DNA from: CALBJU01 sp965247125
Lineage (GTDB): Bacteria; Bacteroidota; Rhodothermia; Rhodothermales; UBA10348
DNA length: 64,000 nt
NCBI GenBank assembly: GCA_965247125.1
Contig: CBDFGO010000003.1
Span: 1,798,001-1,862,000, forward strand
Reading direction: 5' to 3'
Shown: positions 28,001 to 35,401 of the stretch, in pieces
Layout of the letters: each line of letters begins with the position of its first letter
Numbering within the stretch: position 1 is the stretch's first letter
Translations under genes and position numbers: made by a program
Notes under the pieces: generated by a model
Told to the model about the DNA's origin: nothing
What the model saw: the letters and a program-made list of their open reading frames with translations, nothing else
Databases searched by the model: none

Positions 28001-28130
28001 CACTCAGCTCGCTGATGGCCTCATCCAAAATCTTCTCCTCGCGAATCGCAAACACAGATTTCTCAGGACCACGATCGGAGGATCTTTGGCCAATTTTCAA
28101 TTTCGCTTTGTCAAACAAGCGTATGCTCAT
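25008..28130 (-). CDS. PilB/GspE-type assembly ATPase with acidic repeat region
   Basis: This 1040-residue ATPase powers pilus or pseudopilus extension; typical homologues have 550-600. It has an acidic N-terminal region (50-230) with five 13-residue repeats (102-166), a first MshEN-like domain (about 228-385), a second (about 445-605), and the ATPase core (about 640-1040) with Walker A GPTGSGKST (794-802), Walker B DPDIVMVGEMRD (854-865) and the zinc-binding C925/C928/C964/C967 set. MshEN domains bind cyclic di-GMP in some family members, so two of them suggest second-messenger control (inference). It follows the PilC-type gene by 25 bases. Confidence 0.93.
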   Translation of the reverse strand: MSIRLFDKAKLKIGQRSSDRGPEKSVFAIREEKILDEAISELSALSLDQMMTALQGLEEEGIAEVGEEAIAPGEKEVFTLEEVYGALEQQDPGDNEVEEEELLVGEVEIAEKEEVLIGEVEIGEEEEVLVGEVEIAEEEELLVGEVEIGEEEKPLVDEVEIAEVSTPEEDESVAIGDDPPVEVQSEDSLDINTDAPEIEQHEFESTANIGLNEGFEPTEDSPISGVVKDEIVLSLLQSELVSMSQVFDAIRGREEGVDLWRILAAHPEANSVEIQAAVASERGYKFHEYISTPPTRSFIDKVLDIFPGTDLAKLVSVGLLPISLDIDLETVRHTVVVLSADPLDSRVQAALLSSPIEVDCRFSPQNTVEHLLTDVRMWLDGKGFSIDDSESESFEKLEPEHVEDPVDIDFKAEDDLDEDVVVDSDETDAAPRPTRSRKMRPDRGSRTTMDRVVKHLVENDLIDEFKLAEAKEEFESLGGMVALWRLVADLSGVSREMVFETAAKVYAFKHEKMGPGRPDYDFVRLTMGTLSDGSQEEMMAMLLIPFEHTIDFETGTGRIVFVTPDPTNADVNRLVHDLDLGRFELRYASESEIIKAYEEVFPRKNEYLDAISDGSDAFDLGMSYDEGDTIIDEDALEAEISRSKLINLFEASLMEAVRQGVSDIHMFPNPNRQVEIHFRIDGRLKKWHTEDKAHPEAFLAVVKDNSTNVDRFDRDSAQDGFIQRDIDGALIRFRVSILPIATANQEIRAESIVIRILDDRKVLTDISKLGMLDVAMERFDLAIRQPHGMVILTGPTGSGKSTTLVAALYQVVTEEVNVLTVEDPVEYIIRGVRQIKLSNKLDLEGALRAILRHDPDIVMVGEMRDKYTAELAIKLANTGHLTFSTLHTNDAPAAVSRLYKMGVEPFLIAYAINLVVAQRLIREVCQECKEADPDPDKVMMKTLGFTDEEIAEVTVYRANLGSGCAICGGNGYKGRRAVCETLYFTPEIRAMIAESGDAIDEDAIRTQAEKDGMLGLGDSARELVKMGATTLEEVLRMTSS
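27633..27827 (-). repeat. Five 39-bp tandem repeats in the PilB-type gene
   Basis: Five consecutive 13-codon units encode variants of LLVGEVEIAEEEE (residues 102-166 of the ATPase). Units alternate between EIAE and EIGE and are nearly identical at DNA level, so the tract is recent or is kept homogeneous. Copy number is likely to vary between strains. Confidence 0.95.
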
Positions 28131-28155
28131 GTCATTCGTGATGAAAACCGTCTGT

Positions 28156-29505
28156 TTACATGAAATCGGCTGCGGAAGGAGATATCAGTGCCAGCTCGGA
28201 TGACAGAATCGTCAGTCCCATAATTGCCAGCGTGATGATCAGAGCCACTACGGTCTGGATCATTTCCACGACCGACCTCAACTTCAAGGAAGTCTCACTT
28301 TCGTAATAGTCTGCCATTTGAAAAGCAGCGGCTCTCACGTTTCCCGTTTCAGATCCACTCCGAAATCGGGCCAACGTCATATTTGTGAACACACCGGACG
28401 CCTCCATGGACTTTACCAGGTCGGCACCCTGTGCAACCATCATCGGAATGGTGATGGTCTTGACACGGTGCTCCAGGTAATGATTTCCGCTTGCTTCAGC
28501 CGCAACCTTGATAACGGCGATATTTTCCCCACTCCCAGAGTAGAGGACGGCGAAGACACGGCAGAAGATCTCAATGTTAAGTTTATGCAGGAGCGCTCCA
28601 ATCACCGGAATCCGGATCATGAATCGGTGCGTCAAAAAGATGCCCCTGGATGAGGTGAAAAATGCATAAGCTGCACCCCCTATCACGCTACAAACGAGAA
28701 GCACCCATCCATAATTCGCATCCATCCATTTCGAAAAATCAAGCGTGGCCACTGTCAACGGTGGCAACTTAATGTCAAAGTTTTCGAATAGACCGGCCGT
28801 TTGAGGAAAGATGTACCATATGTACCACACGAAAGCTCCACCCAACGCTAGAAGCGTGATTATTGGAGTTATCATGGCGCTTTTAATGCTTTTCCTGAAT
28901 TCGTTCTGGCGCTCCATAAAGCGCGCCGTGGCCTCGTAAATCTCGGCCATGTTTCCTGTCTGAGACGCAATACCGAGCATATAGGCGGTAAACTTACCTA
29001 GCATATGCTGTTGCTTCATAAACGCTTGCTGAGCCTCCATCCCACCCTTCAAATCCGCGTTCAAGTCTCTGATGACCTGTTTGAGACTCGTCGAGGAAAC
29101 GTCATTTACAAGCAGGTTCAGTACCTCGTCAAAGGGCAGTTTTTCGTTCAGCAGGTTTGCTGAGAGGCGTACGAACATTATGAGATCGGTCGATGGCGGC
29201 TTTTTCTGGAAATCGAATTTTCGCTGCTTGATCTTGATGACTTCAAGACCCATTTTCGTCAGAGCAGAGCGAAGTTCATCTTCAGAAAAGGCCTTCTGCT
29301 CCCCATCGATCATTTTGCCGTTGAAGTGACGGACTTTATACGTATAGGTCTCGCGCTTCTCAATACTTTTCGTACTGAACGCGTGTTTTTCAGCCAGTGC
29401 ATCAACGCGGACACGCGCCTTCTTTACACTAGGAGCAAATACGGTACCTTGGACCGGCTGACCGGCCTTACTGACTCCGTTGAATCTGTATTCTCTAATT
29501 GCCAT
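28156..29505 (-). CDS. PilC/GspF-type inner-membrane platform protein
   Basis: This 449-residue protein is the polytopic platform of type IV pilus or type II secretion machines. Two T2SSF domains are visible: the first (about 110-235) with FVRLSANLLNEKLPFDEVLNLL and AYMLGIASQTGNMAEIYEATA, the second (about 315-440) with FCRVFAVLYSGSGENIAVIKVAAEA and ARFRSGSETGNVRAAAFQMADYY; TM segments lie near 212-232, 255-280 and 415-440. It sits between a pilin-like gene (14 bases upstream) and the PilB-type gene (25 bases downstream) and forms an operon with them. Confidence 0.94.
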   Translation of the reverse strand: MAIREYRFNGVSKAGQPVQGTVFAPSVKKARVRVDALAEKHAFSTKSIEKRETYTYKVRHFNGKMIDGEQKAFSEDELRSALTKMGLEVIKIKQRKFDFQKKPPSTDLIMFVRLSANLLNEKLPFDEVLNLLVNDVSSTSLKQVIRDLNADLKGGMEAQQAFMKQQHMLGKFTAYMLGIASQTGNMAEIYEATARFMERQNEFRKSIKSAMITPIITLLALGGAFVWYIWYIFPQTAGLFENFDIKLPPLTVATLDFSKWMDANYGWVLLVCSVIGGAAYAFFTSSRGIFLTHRFMIRIPVIGALLHKLNIEIFCRVFAVLYSGSGENIAVIKVAAEASGNHYLEHRVKTITIPMMVAQGADLVKSMEASGVFTNMTLARFRSGSETGNVRAAAFQMADYYESETSLKLRSVVEMIQTVVALIITLAIMGLTILSSELALISPSAADFM

Positions 29506-29519
29506 GGCTGCTTATAATC

Positions 29520-29930
29520 TTATTCGACGGTGAACTCACCGACAAAACTGAGGGCGGTCGAGTCGACCGAATACATATTTACGTAGGTACGAGCTCCGAT
29601 CTCCGGGAATCGAATGCTTACTCCGGTAATGACCAGGTTTGAGCCCGCGGCCTGGGTGATTTCGTATCTCGCGTGATGTGTTTCCGGGAGCATGTGAATT
29701 TTCGCGAGCCCATTGGTTTCGAGTCCATCGTAGGAGGCGTTTCCTCCCGAGAAGGGATCCAGTTTGGATTTCCAGAATGCGGCAGCCGAGGCGATTTTGA
29801 CATTGCGATCTACGATGTGCTCCATCTCCGACTGCTCCATCTTCTCTTTAAATGCAACGATCCCAGTCACTGTAGCAAGCGCGGCGATGATGACACCCAT
29901 CACAAGAAGTAAAAGTTGTTGTTGTCCCAC
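29520..29930 (-). CDS. Pilin-like protein, MGQQQ type (second copy)
   Basis: This 136-residue protein starts (from a GTG) with MGQQQLLLLVMGVIIAALATV: a two-residue leader with Gly at -1, then a hydrophobic helix of about 22 residues, a polar helix (EKMEQSEMEHIVDRNVKIASAAAFWKSK) and a C-terminal beta-rich domain. The shape is that of a type IV pilin, but the usual FTLIE and its Glu at +5 are absent. It is paralogous to the pilin-like gene at 30157-30600 over the first 55 residues and lies 14 bases ahead of the PilC-type gene, so it is probably a minor pilin of that machine. Confidence 0.8.
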   Translation of the reverse strand: MGQQQLLLLVMGVIIAALATVTGIVAFKEKMEQSEMEHIVDRNVKIASAAAFWKSKLDPFSGGNASYDGLETNGLAKIHMLPETHHARYEITQAAGSNLVITGVSIRFPEIGARTYVNMYSVDSTALSFVGEFTVE

Positions 29931-30064
29931 AGTATCAAATGGCTGGTTCTACCGAACATCCAAAAATGCTGGCTTCGGATAGATTCAGTATCGGCGTTCC
30001 AACCGCTTTCTTAATGAATTAAAGTCCACTCTGGTACCGATTGTCAGGACGAAATAAAGACCAT

Positions 30065-30104
30065 AAAAAAGCGCGGGGGCTTGCTTTCGCATGCCCCCGC
30101 GCTT
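30065..30104 (-). terminator. Rho-independent terminator after the first pilin-like gene
   Basis: A 12-bp perfect stem AAGCGCGGGGGC / GCCCCCGCGCTT closes a 12-base loop and is followed on the minus strand by TTTTTT. It would release most transcripts of the upstream pilin-like gene and leave the downstream pilin-pilC-pilB genes at lower level, as is common for major-pilin loci. Confidence 0.92.
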
Positions 30105-30156
30105 AATGCTTTCCTTTCGTGACCGAGGTCACGTCAGGCTGGTAAGATCGCTAGAC

Positions 30157-30600
30157 TTAGTTAATAGTCGTTGCGATGCTTCCAGGAGTCGTACCGGTTA
30201 CCAGAACGACTACAGTATTCATCGCTGCACCTGCAGGATCAAAACTGGTCGCGGTAATCGTTAGCGTTGCACCTGCAGAAGCGATATCATACACGCCATT
30301 GAGGTTTTCATACTGATCAGCTGCAGCTGCGGTACCTGGGTGTAAACCCTGGTCGCCTACTGTATAACCCATCTGACCGAAGTCAAGACCGGTCCAGTTA
30401 GTTGCTGAAGCACCACCACCAAAAGCGGAAGGCTTCAGTTTCCATGCCTGTGAGTCAGATGCGATACGGATAGAATCGTTCACCATCTGGTCTGCATTGG
30501 CCTGTTTCTGATTTTCTGAGAACGCCTGGATACCGACTACGACGGCGAGGCCGACGATCACGATACCGAGTACGAGGAGAAGAAGTTGCTGCTGACCCAT
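30157..30600 (-). CDS. Pilin-like protein, MGQQQ type (probable major subunit)
   Basis: This 147-residue protein begins MGQQQLLLLVLGIVIVGLAV, a hydrophobic helix preceded only by Met-Gly, then a polar helix (FSENQKQANADQMVNDSIRIASDSQAWK) and a Gly/Ala/Thr-rich beta domain. The organisation matches a type IV pilin with a possible prepilin peptidase site after Gly2, though Glu+5 is missing. A strong GGAGG lies nine bases before its ATG and a strong terminator follows, so it should be the most abundant product of the locus. It is followed by its paralogue and the PilC and PilB-type genes. Confidence 0.8.
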   Translation of the reverse strand: MGQQQLLLLVLGIVIVGLAVVVGIQAFSENQKQANADQMVNDSIRIASDSQAWKLKPSAFGGGASATNWTGLDFGQMGYTVGDQGLHPGTAAAADQYENLNGVYDIASAGATLTITATSFDPAGAAMNTVVVLVTGTTPGSIATTIN

Positions 30601-30605
30601 TGGTG

Positions 30606-30618
30606 AGCCTCCTTGGTT
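30606..30618 (-). promoter_or_regulatory. Strong ribosome binding site of the major pilin-like gene
   Basis: On the minus strand CCAAGGAGGCTCACC precedes the ATG at 30600; GGAGG is a full Shine-Dalgarno core at good spacing. The other starts in this locus have weak or no such signal, in keeping with high expression of this subunit. Confidence 0.75.
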
Positions 30619-30844
30619 GTTTTGTTAGATCACAATTGATAGAACGCACTTCATTCGGAAAATTCGTTCTGGATGCGGTATCGACGTCTGGTGAGTGCTC
30701 TTAAAACATTTGTGTGTGAAGATAGTGTGAAGGAAACACTTCATAGCGCTTCCTTTTGGCTAATCAATCGCAACACAACGGTCTATAATGCGTAAATCTG
30801 TCATATTCGGTTCGTTTTAATGATTATGATCGTAGGTATTACTC

Positions 30845-31162
30845 ATGGTTGACAAGGAAAAGGTTCGCATTTCGATTGAAGAAATGAAGGTTAAAGGCAA
30901 TCAACTCGTAGATAAAGTCAAGGAAATTATCGAGGACGGCAACGCCAAACGGGTCAGCATCCGCAAAGATGGTCGAACCCTTCTCGAATTCCCCCTTTCT
31001 GTTGGAGTGGGTGGTGCGACTGCCGCCATCTTTCTCATGCCAACGCTGGCAGCGGTCGGTGCTCTGGCTGCACTCGTGACAGACGTGGAAATTGAGGTCG
31101 AACGAGAAGAGGAAGATGTTACCGAGGTTGAAGTCGAAGAAGTGGCTAACGAAGAAGAGTAA
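30845..31162 (+). CDS. DUF4342 domain protein
   Basis: This 105-residue protein shows the DUF4342 pattern: an N-terminal helix (IEEMKVKGNQLVDKVKEIIEDGNAKRVSI), a strand (GRTLLEFPL), a hydrophobic stretch (GVGGATAAIFLMPTLAAVGALAALV) and a very acidic tail. Function is unknown; the hydrophobic part could be membrane-associated. It is transcribed divergently from the pilin-like gene across a 244-bp region in which I see no other gene. Confidence 0.88.
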   Translation: MVDKEKVRISIEEMKVKGNQLVDKVKEIIEDGNAKRVSIRKDGRTLLEFPLSVGVGGATAAIFLMPTLAAVGALAALVTDVEIEVEREEEDVTEVEVEEVANEEE

Positions 31163-31170
31163 TCCTACCT

Positions 31171-31188
31171 TCACTCGATACCGAGTGA
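31171..31188 (+). terminator. Possible weak terminator after the DUF4342 gene
   Basis: A 7-bp stem TCACTCG / CGAGTGA with a four-base loop lies nine bases after the stop codon, followed by the T-rich CATTTCTCATCC. The T-tract is poor, so this may be only a transcript-end hairpin. Confidence 0.4.
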
Positions 31189-31215
31189 CATTTCTCATCC
31201 TTCCGAGCCTCGTTA

Positions 31216-32232
31216 ATGACTGATGTGAATCCAGTGGGTCGGGTGAACGGAAATTCACCTGTCTTGCCTGTTACATTCAACAATCTTCTTTCGGCCGCAG
31301 ATCGGCTTTCGGGAATTGCGACCAAGACGCCGGTAATCACCAGTCGAACACTCGATGAAATGTCGGGTGCAACTGTTTTCGTGAAATGCGAAAATTTTCA
31401 GCGCTCTGGTGCCTTTAAGTTTCGCGGCGCATACAACGCCCTCAGCCGGCTGCGCGAAAGCGACAAAGAAGCGGGAGTCCTCACCTACTCATCGGGAAAT
31501 CACGCTCAAGCGATGGCTCTGGCGGGTAAACTGCTGGGTATTCGTACAACGATCGTGATGCCTGAAGATGCGCCGGCTGTTAAGATGAGGGCCACCGCAG
31601 GCTACGGGGCTGAAATCATCACGTATGATAAAGGTGCTACGAGCCGTGAAACCCTGGCTGCTTCCATAGCAGAAGAGAGGGGCATGACCATCATTCCGCC
31701 CTACGATCATGTCGATGTAGTTGCGGGCCAGGGAACGGTTGGACTCGAAGTGATGCAGGCTGCGCACGATCTTGATTTCATATTCGTTCCGTGCGGAGGG
31801 GGCGGCCTCCTGTCAGGCTGTGCCATCTCTACCAAACATCTCCAGCCGAAATGCAAGGTCGTCGGCGTGGAGCCCGTCGAAGCGGACGACGCGACCCGCT
31901 CCTTTTATTCAGGCACTTTGCAGACAGTCCACAATCCGGACACGATTGCGGATGGCGCCAGAACTCCATACCTGGGCAAGATCACCTTTCCACTGGTTCG
32001 GGCCCACGTCGATGACATGATCACCGTTCCTGACAGCGATCTCGTCAATGCGATGCGTTTCTTTTGGGAGCGTGCGAAGCTGGTTGTCGAGCCCACGGGC
32101 GCCTTGGCTACGGCAGGGATGCTTTCCGGTCAATTCGACATCAAGGGGGCCAGAGTAGCGGTGATTATAAGCGGTGGGAACGTCGACCTGGCAGATGCTC
32201 TTTCCCTGTTTCAAGAGCAGCAGCACATTTGA
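31216..32232 (+). CDS. Threonine/serine dehydratase (PLP fold type II)
   Basis: This 338-residue enzyme is of the catabolic threonine ammonia-lyase / serine racemase group; it lacks the regulatory ACT domain of IlvA. Motifs are KCENFQRSGAFKFRGAYN with Schiff-base K68, SSGNHAQAMALAGKLLGI and the phosphate-binding CGGGGLLSG. It might be threonine dehydratase, serine racemase or 3-hydroxyaspartate ammonia-lyase; the sequence does not settle it. The TIGR02757 gene follows in the same direction with a six-base gap. Confidence 0.9.
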   Translation: MTDVNPVGRVNGNSPVLPVTFNNLLSAADRLSGIATKTPVITSRTLDEMSGATVFVKCENFQRSGAFKFRGAYNALSRLRESDKEAGVLTYSSGNHAQAMALAGKLLGIRTTIVMPEDAPAVKMRATAGYGAEIITYDKGATSRETLAASIAEERGMTIIPPYDHVDVVAGQGTVGLEVMQAAHDLDFIFVPCGGGGLLSGCAISTKHLQPKCKVVGVEPVEADDATRSFYSGTLQTVHNPDTIADGARTPYLGKITFPLVRAHVDDMITVPDSDLVNAMRFFWERAKLVVEPTGALATAGMLSGQFDIKGARVAVIISGGNVDLADALSLFQEQQHI

Positions 32233-32237
32233 GCCCG

Positions 32238-33038
32238 ATGATGGAACTGGATTCCATAAGTAGATTCCGGTTGTATCTGAATCCCATCGTATCGAAGTAT
32301 GAGTCGGCTTCGTTCATTCAAGACGACCCCATTTCGATTCCCCACGCCTTCGACGACCCTAAGGATCAGGAAGTAATTGGACTCTTCGCCTCGATGTTGG
32401 CCTGGGGACGACGCGATGTCATGATGCGCAAACTGGGAGAGCTGTGTGACCGCATGTCATATAGACCAGCCTCATTCGTGCACTCATACGAGAGCGGCAG
32501 GGATCGTGGACGTCTCGCAGGATTCGTTCATCGCACCTTTAACGAAGGCGACCTGGACGGCATCCTGGTCTCTCTGAAAAAGCTGCTCAACGGCGGGACG
32601 GTTGAGCAAGCGTTCCTCGGTGGAGTGGATCCCTCGGATCCTGTTAAGTCTGGAATTCAGAGTTTTTCCGATCGAATGATCGGCGGTGTACCAGGCCAAC
32701 CGACTCGCATCAGACAGCATATCGCGCGACCATCCAATGGAAGCGCCTGCAAACGAATGAACATGTACTTGCGCTGGATGGTTCGAAAGGGTCCTGTCGA
32801 TCTGGGAATATGGCACATCCTGGATCCTTCAGAGCTGAAACTTCCGCTGGACGTCCACTCCGGAACTCAGGCCCGCGCTATCGGGCTCCTCGAACGCAAA
32901 TCAAACGACTGGAAGGCCGTCGAGAATCTCACCTTGAATTGCATGGTGTTGGACCCAGCGGATCCCTGCAAGTACGATTTTGCTCTGTTCGGTGCCGGAT
33001 CAGCGGGAGAAACGCTTAGTCTGGAAACAGAGAGTTAG
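32238..33038 (+). CDS. TIGR02757 (DUF2400) family protein
   Basis: This 266-residue protein belongs to the TIGR02757/DUF2400 family of unknown function, which is frequent in Bacteroidota. Characteristic segments are DPISIPHAFDDPKDQEVIGLFASMLAWGRR, KRMNMYLRWMVRKGPVDLGIWHIL and LPLDVHSGTQARAIGLL. The family is distantly related to HhH-type proteins. The start is the ATG at 32238; the earlier open frame overlaps the dehydratase gene. Its end overlaps by four bases the convergent flavin reductase gene. Confidence 0.9.
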   Translation: MMELDSISRFRLYLNPIVSKYESASFIQDDPISIPHAFDDPKDQEVIGLFASMLAWGRRDVMMRKLGELCDRMSYRPASFVHSYESGRDRGRLAGFVHRTFNEGDLDGILVSLKKLLNGGTVEQAFLGGVDPSDPVKSGIQSFSDRMIGGVPGQPTRIRQHIARPSNGSACKRMNMYLRWMVRKGPVDLGIWHILDPSELKLPLDVHSGTQARAIGLLERKSNDWKAVENLTLNCMVLDPADPCKYDFALFGAGSAGETLSLETES

Positions 33039-33559
33039 ATCGAACGATCCGCCATGTGATCACCAACCGCGTGGTAAGCCCGCTGGTGATACACGATGGG
33101 CCTGGCTGGCTTTCCTTCCTTGATGTCTTCGACGCAGGCCAGGAAGATCGAATGATCCCCACCATCGTAAATCTGGGTTTTTCTGCAGTCGAAGCGCACC
33201 AGATATTGTTTCAGAGTGGGAATATTATGTGGCCCACCCTCCGTCCAGTTCGGATTTAGCTGTTCTCGACAAGAAAGTGTGGGATCTGCAAAATGATCAG
33301 ATACATCTGCTTGATCATCCATCAAAACGTGTACAAGAAAGCGTTCTGCCAGGATCGCCTCTGCGTAAAGGGAAGAGTCCTTGTTGATGTTGAAACAGAC
33401 GAGAGGAGGATCCAGGGAAAGACTGACGAACGAACCTATCGTGATTCCACAGGGTCCTTCCTTTGCGTCAAAAGTTACCACCGTCACGACCGTCGGAACG
33501 TGTCGCATTCCACGCCTAAACGATTCTGCGTCTACGGGTACCATAGGATTGTTACTCAA
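33035..33559 (-). CDS. Flavin reductase family protein
   Basis: This 174-residue flavin-binding split-barrel protein reduces FMN/FAD with NAD(P)H for a partner monooxygenase or acts alone. It shows FRRGMRHVPTVVTVVTFDAKEGPCGITIGSFVSLSLDPPLVCFNI, the standard N-terminus, followed by FLVHVLMDDQADVSDHFADP and a C-terminal GDHSIFLACVEDI (the GDH motif). No partner monooxygenase is nearby. It lies 21 bases after dnaJ on the same strand and may be read through from the heat-shock operon. Confidence 0.92.
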   Translation of the reverse strand: MSNNPMVPVDAESFRRGMRHVPTVVTVVTFDAKEGPCGITIGSFVSLSLDPPLVCFNINKDSSLYAEAILAERFLVHVLMDDQADVSDHFADPTLSCREQLNPNWTEGGPHNIPTLKQYLVRFDCRKTQIYDGGDHSIFLACVEDIKEGKPARPIVYHQRAYHAVGDHMADRSI

Positions 33560-33580
33560 GATTGCTTTTTCTTACCTGTG

Positions 33581-34744
33581 CTATGAAAACACGTCTTTGA
33601 CGCGAGAAAAGAATCCTGGGCGATCTCCAAGAGAATCTGGATCCGGCTGGAAAGAATCGGCATCCCGCAATCCTTCGAGCCCCTCTCGTTCTTCATCTGT
33701 GAGGATTGTCGGCGTCCAGACACGGACCCGGACCATCTGATCGCCGATTCGACTCGATTCGATATCAGGAATTCCACGCTCTCGCATCCGAAGAATTTTA
33801 CCCGACTGTACTCCTGCATCTATTTGCAGACGGGCGCGCCCCTTAAGCGTTGGGACTTCCACTTCTGTACCGAGAGCTGCATCTGGAAACGAAATGTGCA
33901 ACTCGTAAAAGATGTCGAGCCCTTCGCGGGTGAAGTGCTCGTGCTGTTTTTCAATGATTTCGACCCTAAGGTCACCCGAACTGCCGCCGCGCTGGCCAGC
34001 ATTTCCCGCACCCCGAAGTGTCAGGTAATGCCCCTCCAGAACCCCTGCAGGAACGGTAATATTGATTGTCTCTTCTCCCTTCGTTCGACCCTCACCTGCG
34101 CAGGTCTCACAGGGTTCGCGAATGATTTTTCCTTCCCCCCTGCACGTCGGACAGGGCTGGACGTTCACAAATTGACCAAACACCGTTCGAGATACCTGTC
34201 TGACCTCGCCGGCCCCCTTACACGTCGAACAGGTTTCGTAGCCTGTTTGCGGATCCTCAACTCCTTTCCCATCGCACACTTCGCATGCGATGAATTTTCG
34301 GACTTTGATCTTTTTTTCAGTTCCCTCGGCGATGTCTTCCAGAGAGAGCGGAAGTTTGATCCGCAAATCACTTCCCGGGCGTCCCTGCCGACGACGAGCA
34401 CCGCCTGCACCCCGTCCACCAAACATCTCATCAAAAATGCTCCCGCCACTCCCAAAAATGTCGCTGAAAGCGCTGAAGATGTCGTTGATGTCCTGAAAGC
34501 CTGCCCCGCCACCGCCAGCGCTTCCTCTGACACCGGCATGACCGAACTGGTCGTAGCGCTGACGCTTGGAGGGGTCGGAGAGCACCTCGTACGCCTCGGC
34601 GGCTTCTTTGAACTTCTCTTCGGCCTCTGCATCACCCGAATTTCGGTCGGGGTGATACATCAAGGCCAATTTGCGATAAGCCTTCTTGAGCTGCTCACCA
34701 GAGGCGTTGTTCTCCACACCAAGTATATCGTAATAATCTCTCAT
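33581..34744 (-). CDS. dnaJ: Chaperone protein DnaJ
   Basis: DnaJ delivers substrates to DnaK and stimulates its ATPase. The J domain has YHPDRNSGD (HPD), followed by a Gly/Phe-rich region (GGGGAGFQDINDIFSAFSDIFG), four zinc repeats CEVCDGKG, CSTCKGAG, CPTCRGEG and CETCAGEG, and the C-terminal substrate domains. The 387-residue length is standard. It starts one base after the grpE stop and completes the hrcA-grpE-dnaJ operon; dnaK is not in the window. Confidence 0.98.
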   Translation of the reverse strand: MRDYYDILGVENNASGEQLKKAYRKLALMYHPDRNSGDAEAEEKFKEAAEAYEVLSDPSKRQRYDQFGHAGVRGSAGGGGAGFQDINDIFSAFSDIFGSGGSIFDEMFGGRGAGGARRRQGRPGSDLRIKLPLSLEDIAEGTEKKIKVRKFIACEVCDGKGVEDPQTGYETCSTCKGAGEVRQVSRTVFGQFVNVQPCPTCRGEGKIIREPCETCAGEGRTKGEETINITVPAGVLEGHYLTLRGAGNAGQRGGSSGDLRVEIIEKQHEHFTREGLDIFYELHISFPDAALGTEVEVPTLKGRARLQIDAGVQSGKILRMRERGIPDIESSRIGDQMVRVRVWTPTILTDEEREGLEGLRDADSFQPDPDSLGDRPGFFSRVKDVFS

Positions 34745-34745
34745 A

Positions 34746-35357
34746 TCAGGTAGAAACTACGACTCGCGCGTGGCGCAAGACCTTGTCTCCCATCCGGTAA
34801 CCGCGTTGAATTTCGCTCAGGACGATTCCTGCTTCCTCTCCATCGGCGGCTTCCTGCTGCATTACTGCCTCGTGCTCGTCCTCATTGAACGGCTTGCCGA
34901 CGGATTCTATCGGATGAACGCCCAGCCTTTCGAGCTCGCTCATCAGCTTTTGATAGACGAGTTCTACGCCGCTTTTCAATGATTGATACGCGGCCGAGAG
35001 TTTGCCCTCCGATTCCAATTCTGCCTGCGTGGTGGCTTCCAGAGATCGGTGAAAATCATCGACTACATCGAGCAACTGTTGAATTACGAGGCCTTTACCG
35101 AGCGAAACCCCGCGCGCTTTTTCCTGCTCTGTGCGTCTCCTGTAGTTCTGAAACTCAGCAGCTTGCCTTTTCCATTTGTCAGTAGTCTGCTCAAGTTCAC
35201 GTTTGAGTTTATCGATTTCACTCGCTCTATCTGCCAACTCATCGATAGCCTGAATTACGACATCTTTTTTGTCTTCCTGAGATTCAGAAAGGAGCTCCTC
35301 GACCGATTCTTCGGACATTTCGTTATCGCTGAGTGGTTCCAGCTTTTTTTCAGTCAT
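34746..35357 (-). CDS. grpE: Nucleotide exchange factor GrpE
   Basis: GrpE releases ADP from DnaK. The sequence has an acidic N-terminus, a long coiled-coil (IDKLKRELEQTTDKWKRQAAEFQNYRRRTEQEKA) and the C-terminal beta-wing (HPIESVGKPFNEDEHEAVMQQEAADGEEAGIVLSEIQRGYRMGDKVLRHARVVV). It is 203 residues, normal. It lies between hrcA and dnaJ on the minus strand. Confidence 0.97.
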   Translation of the reverse strand: MTEKKLEPLSDNEMSEESVEELLSESQEDKKDVVIQAIDELADRASEIDKLKRELEQTTDKWKRQAAEFQNYRRRTEQEKARGVSLGKGLVIQQLLDVVDDFHRSLEATTQAELESEGKLSAAYQSLKSGVELVYQKLMSELERLGVHPIESVGKPFNEDEHEAVMQQEAADGEEAGIVLSEIQRGYRMGDKVLRHARVVVST

Positions 35358-35401
35358 TCGTCATCAGTGGGTGAAGGAACGCGCGAAGTCGTCCCGGGAG
35401 G

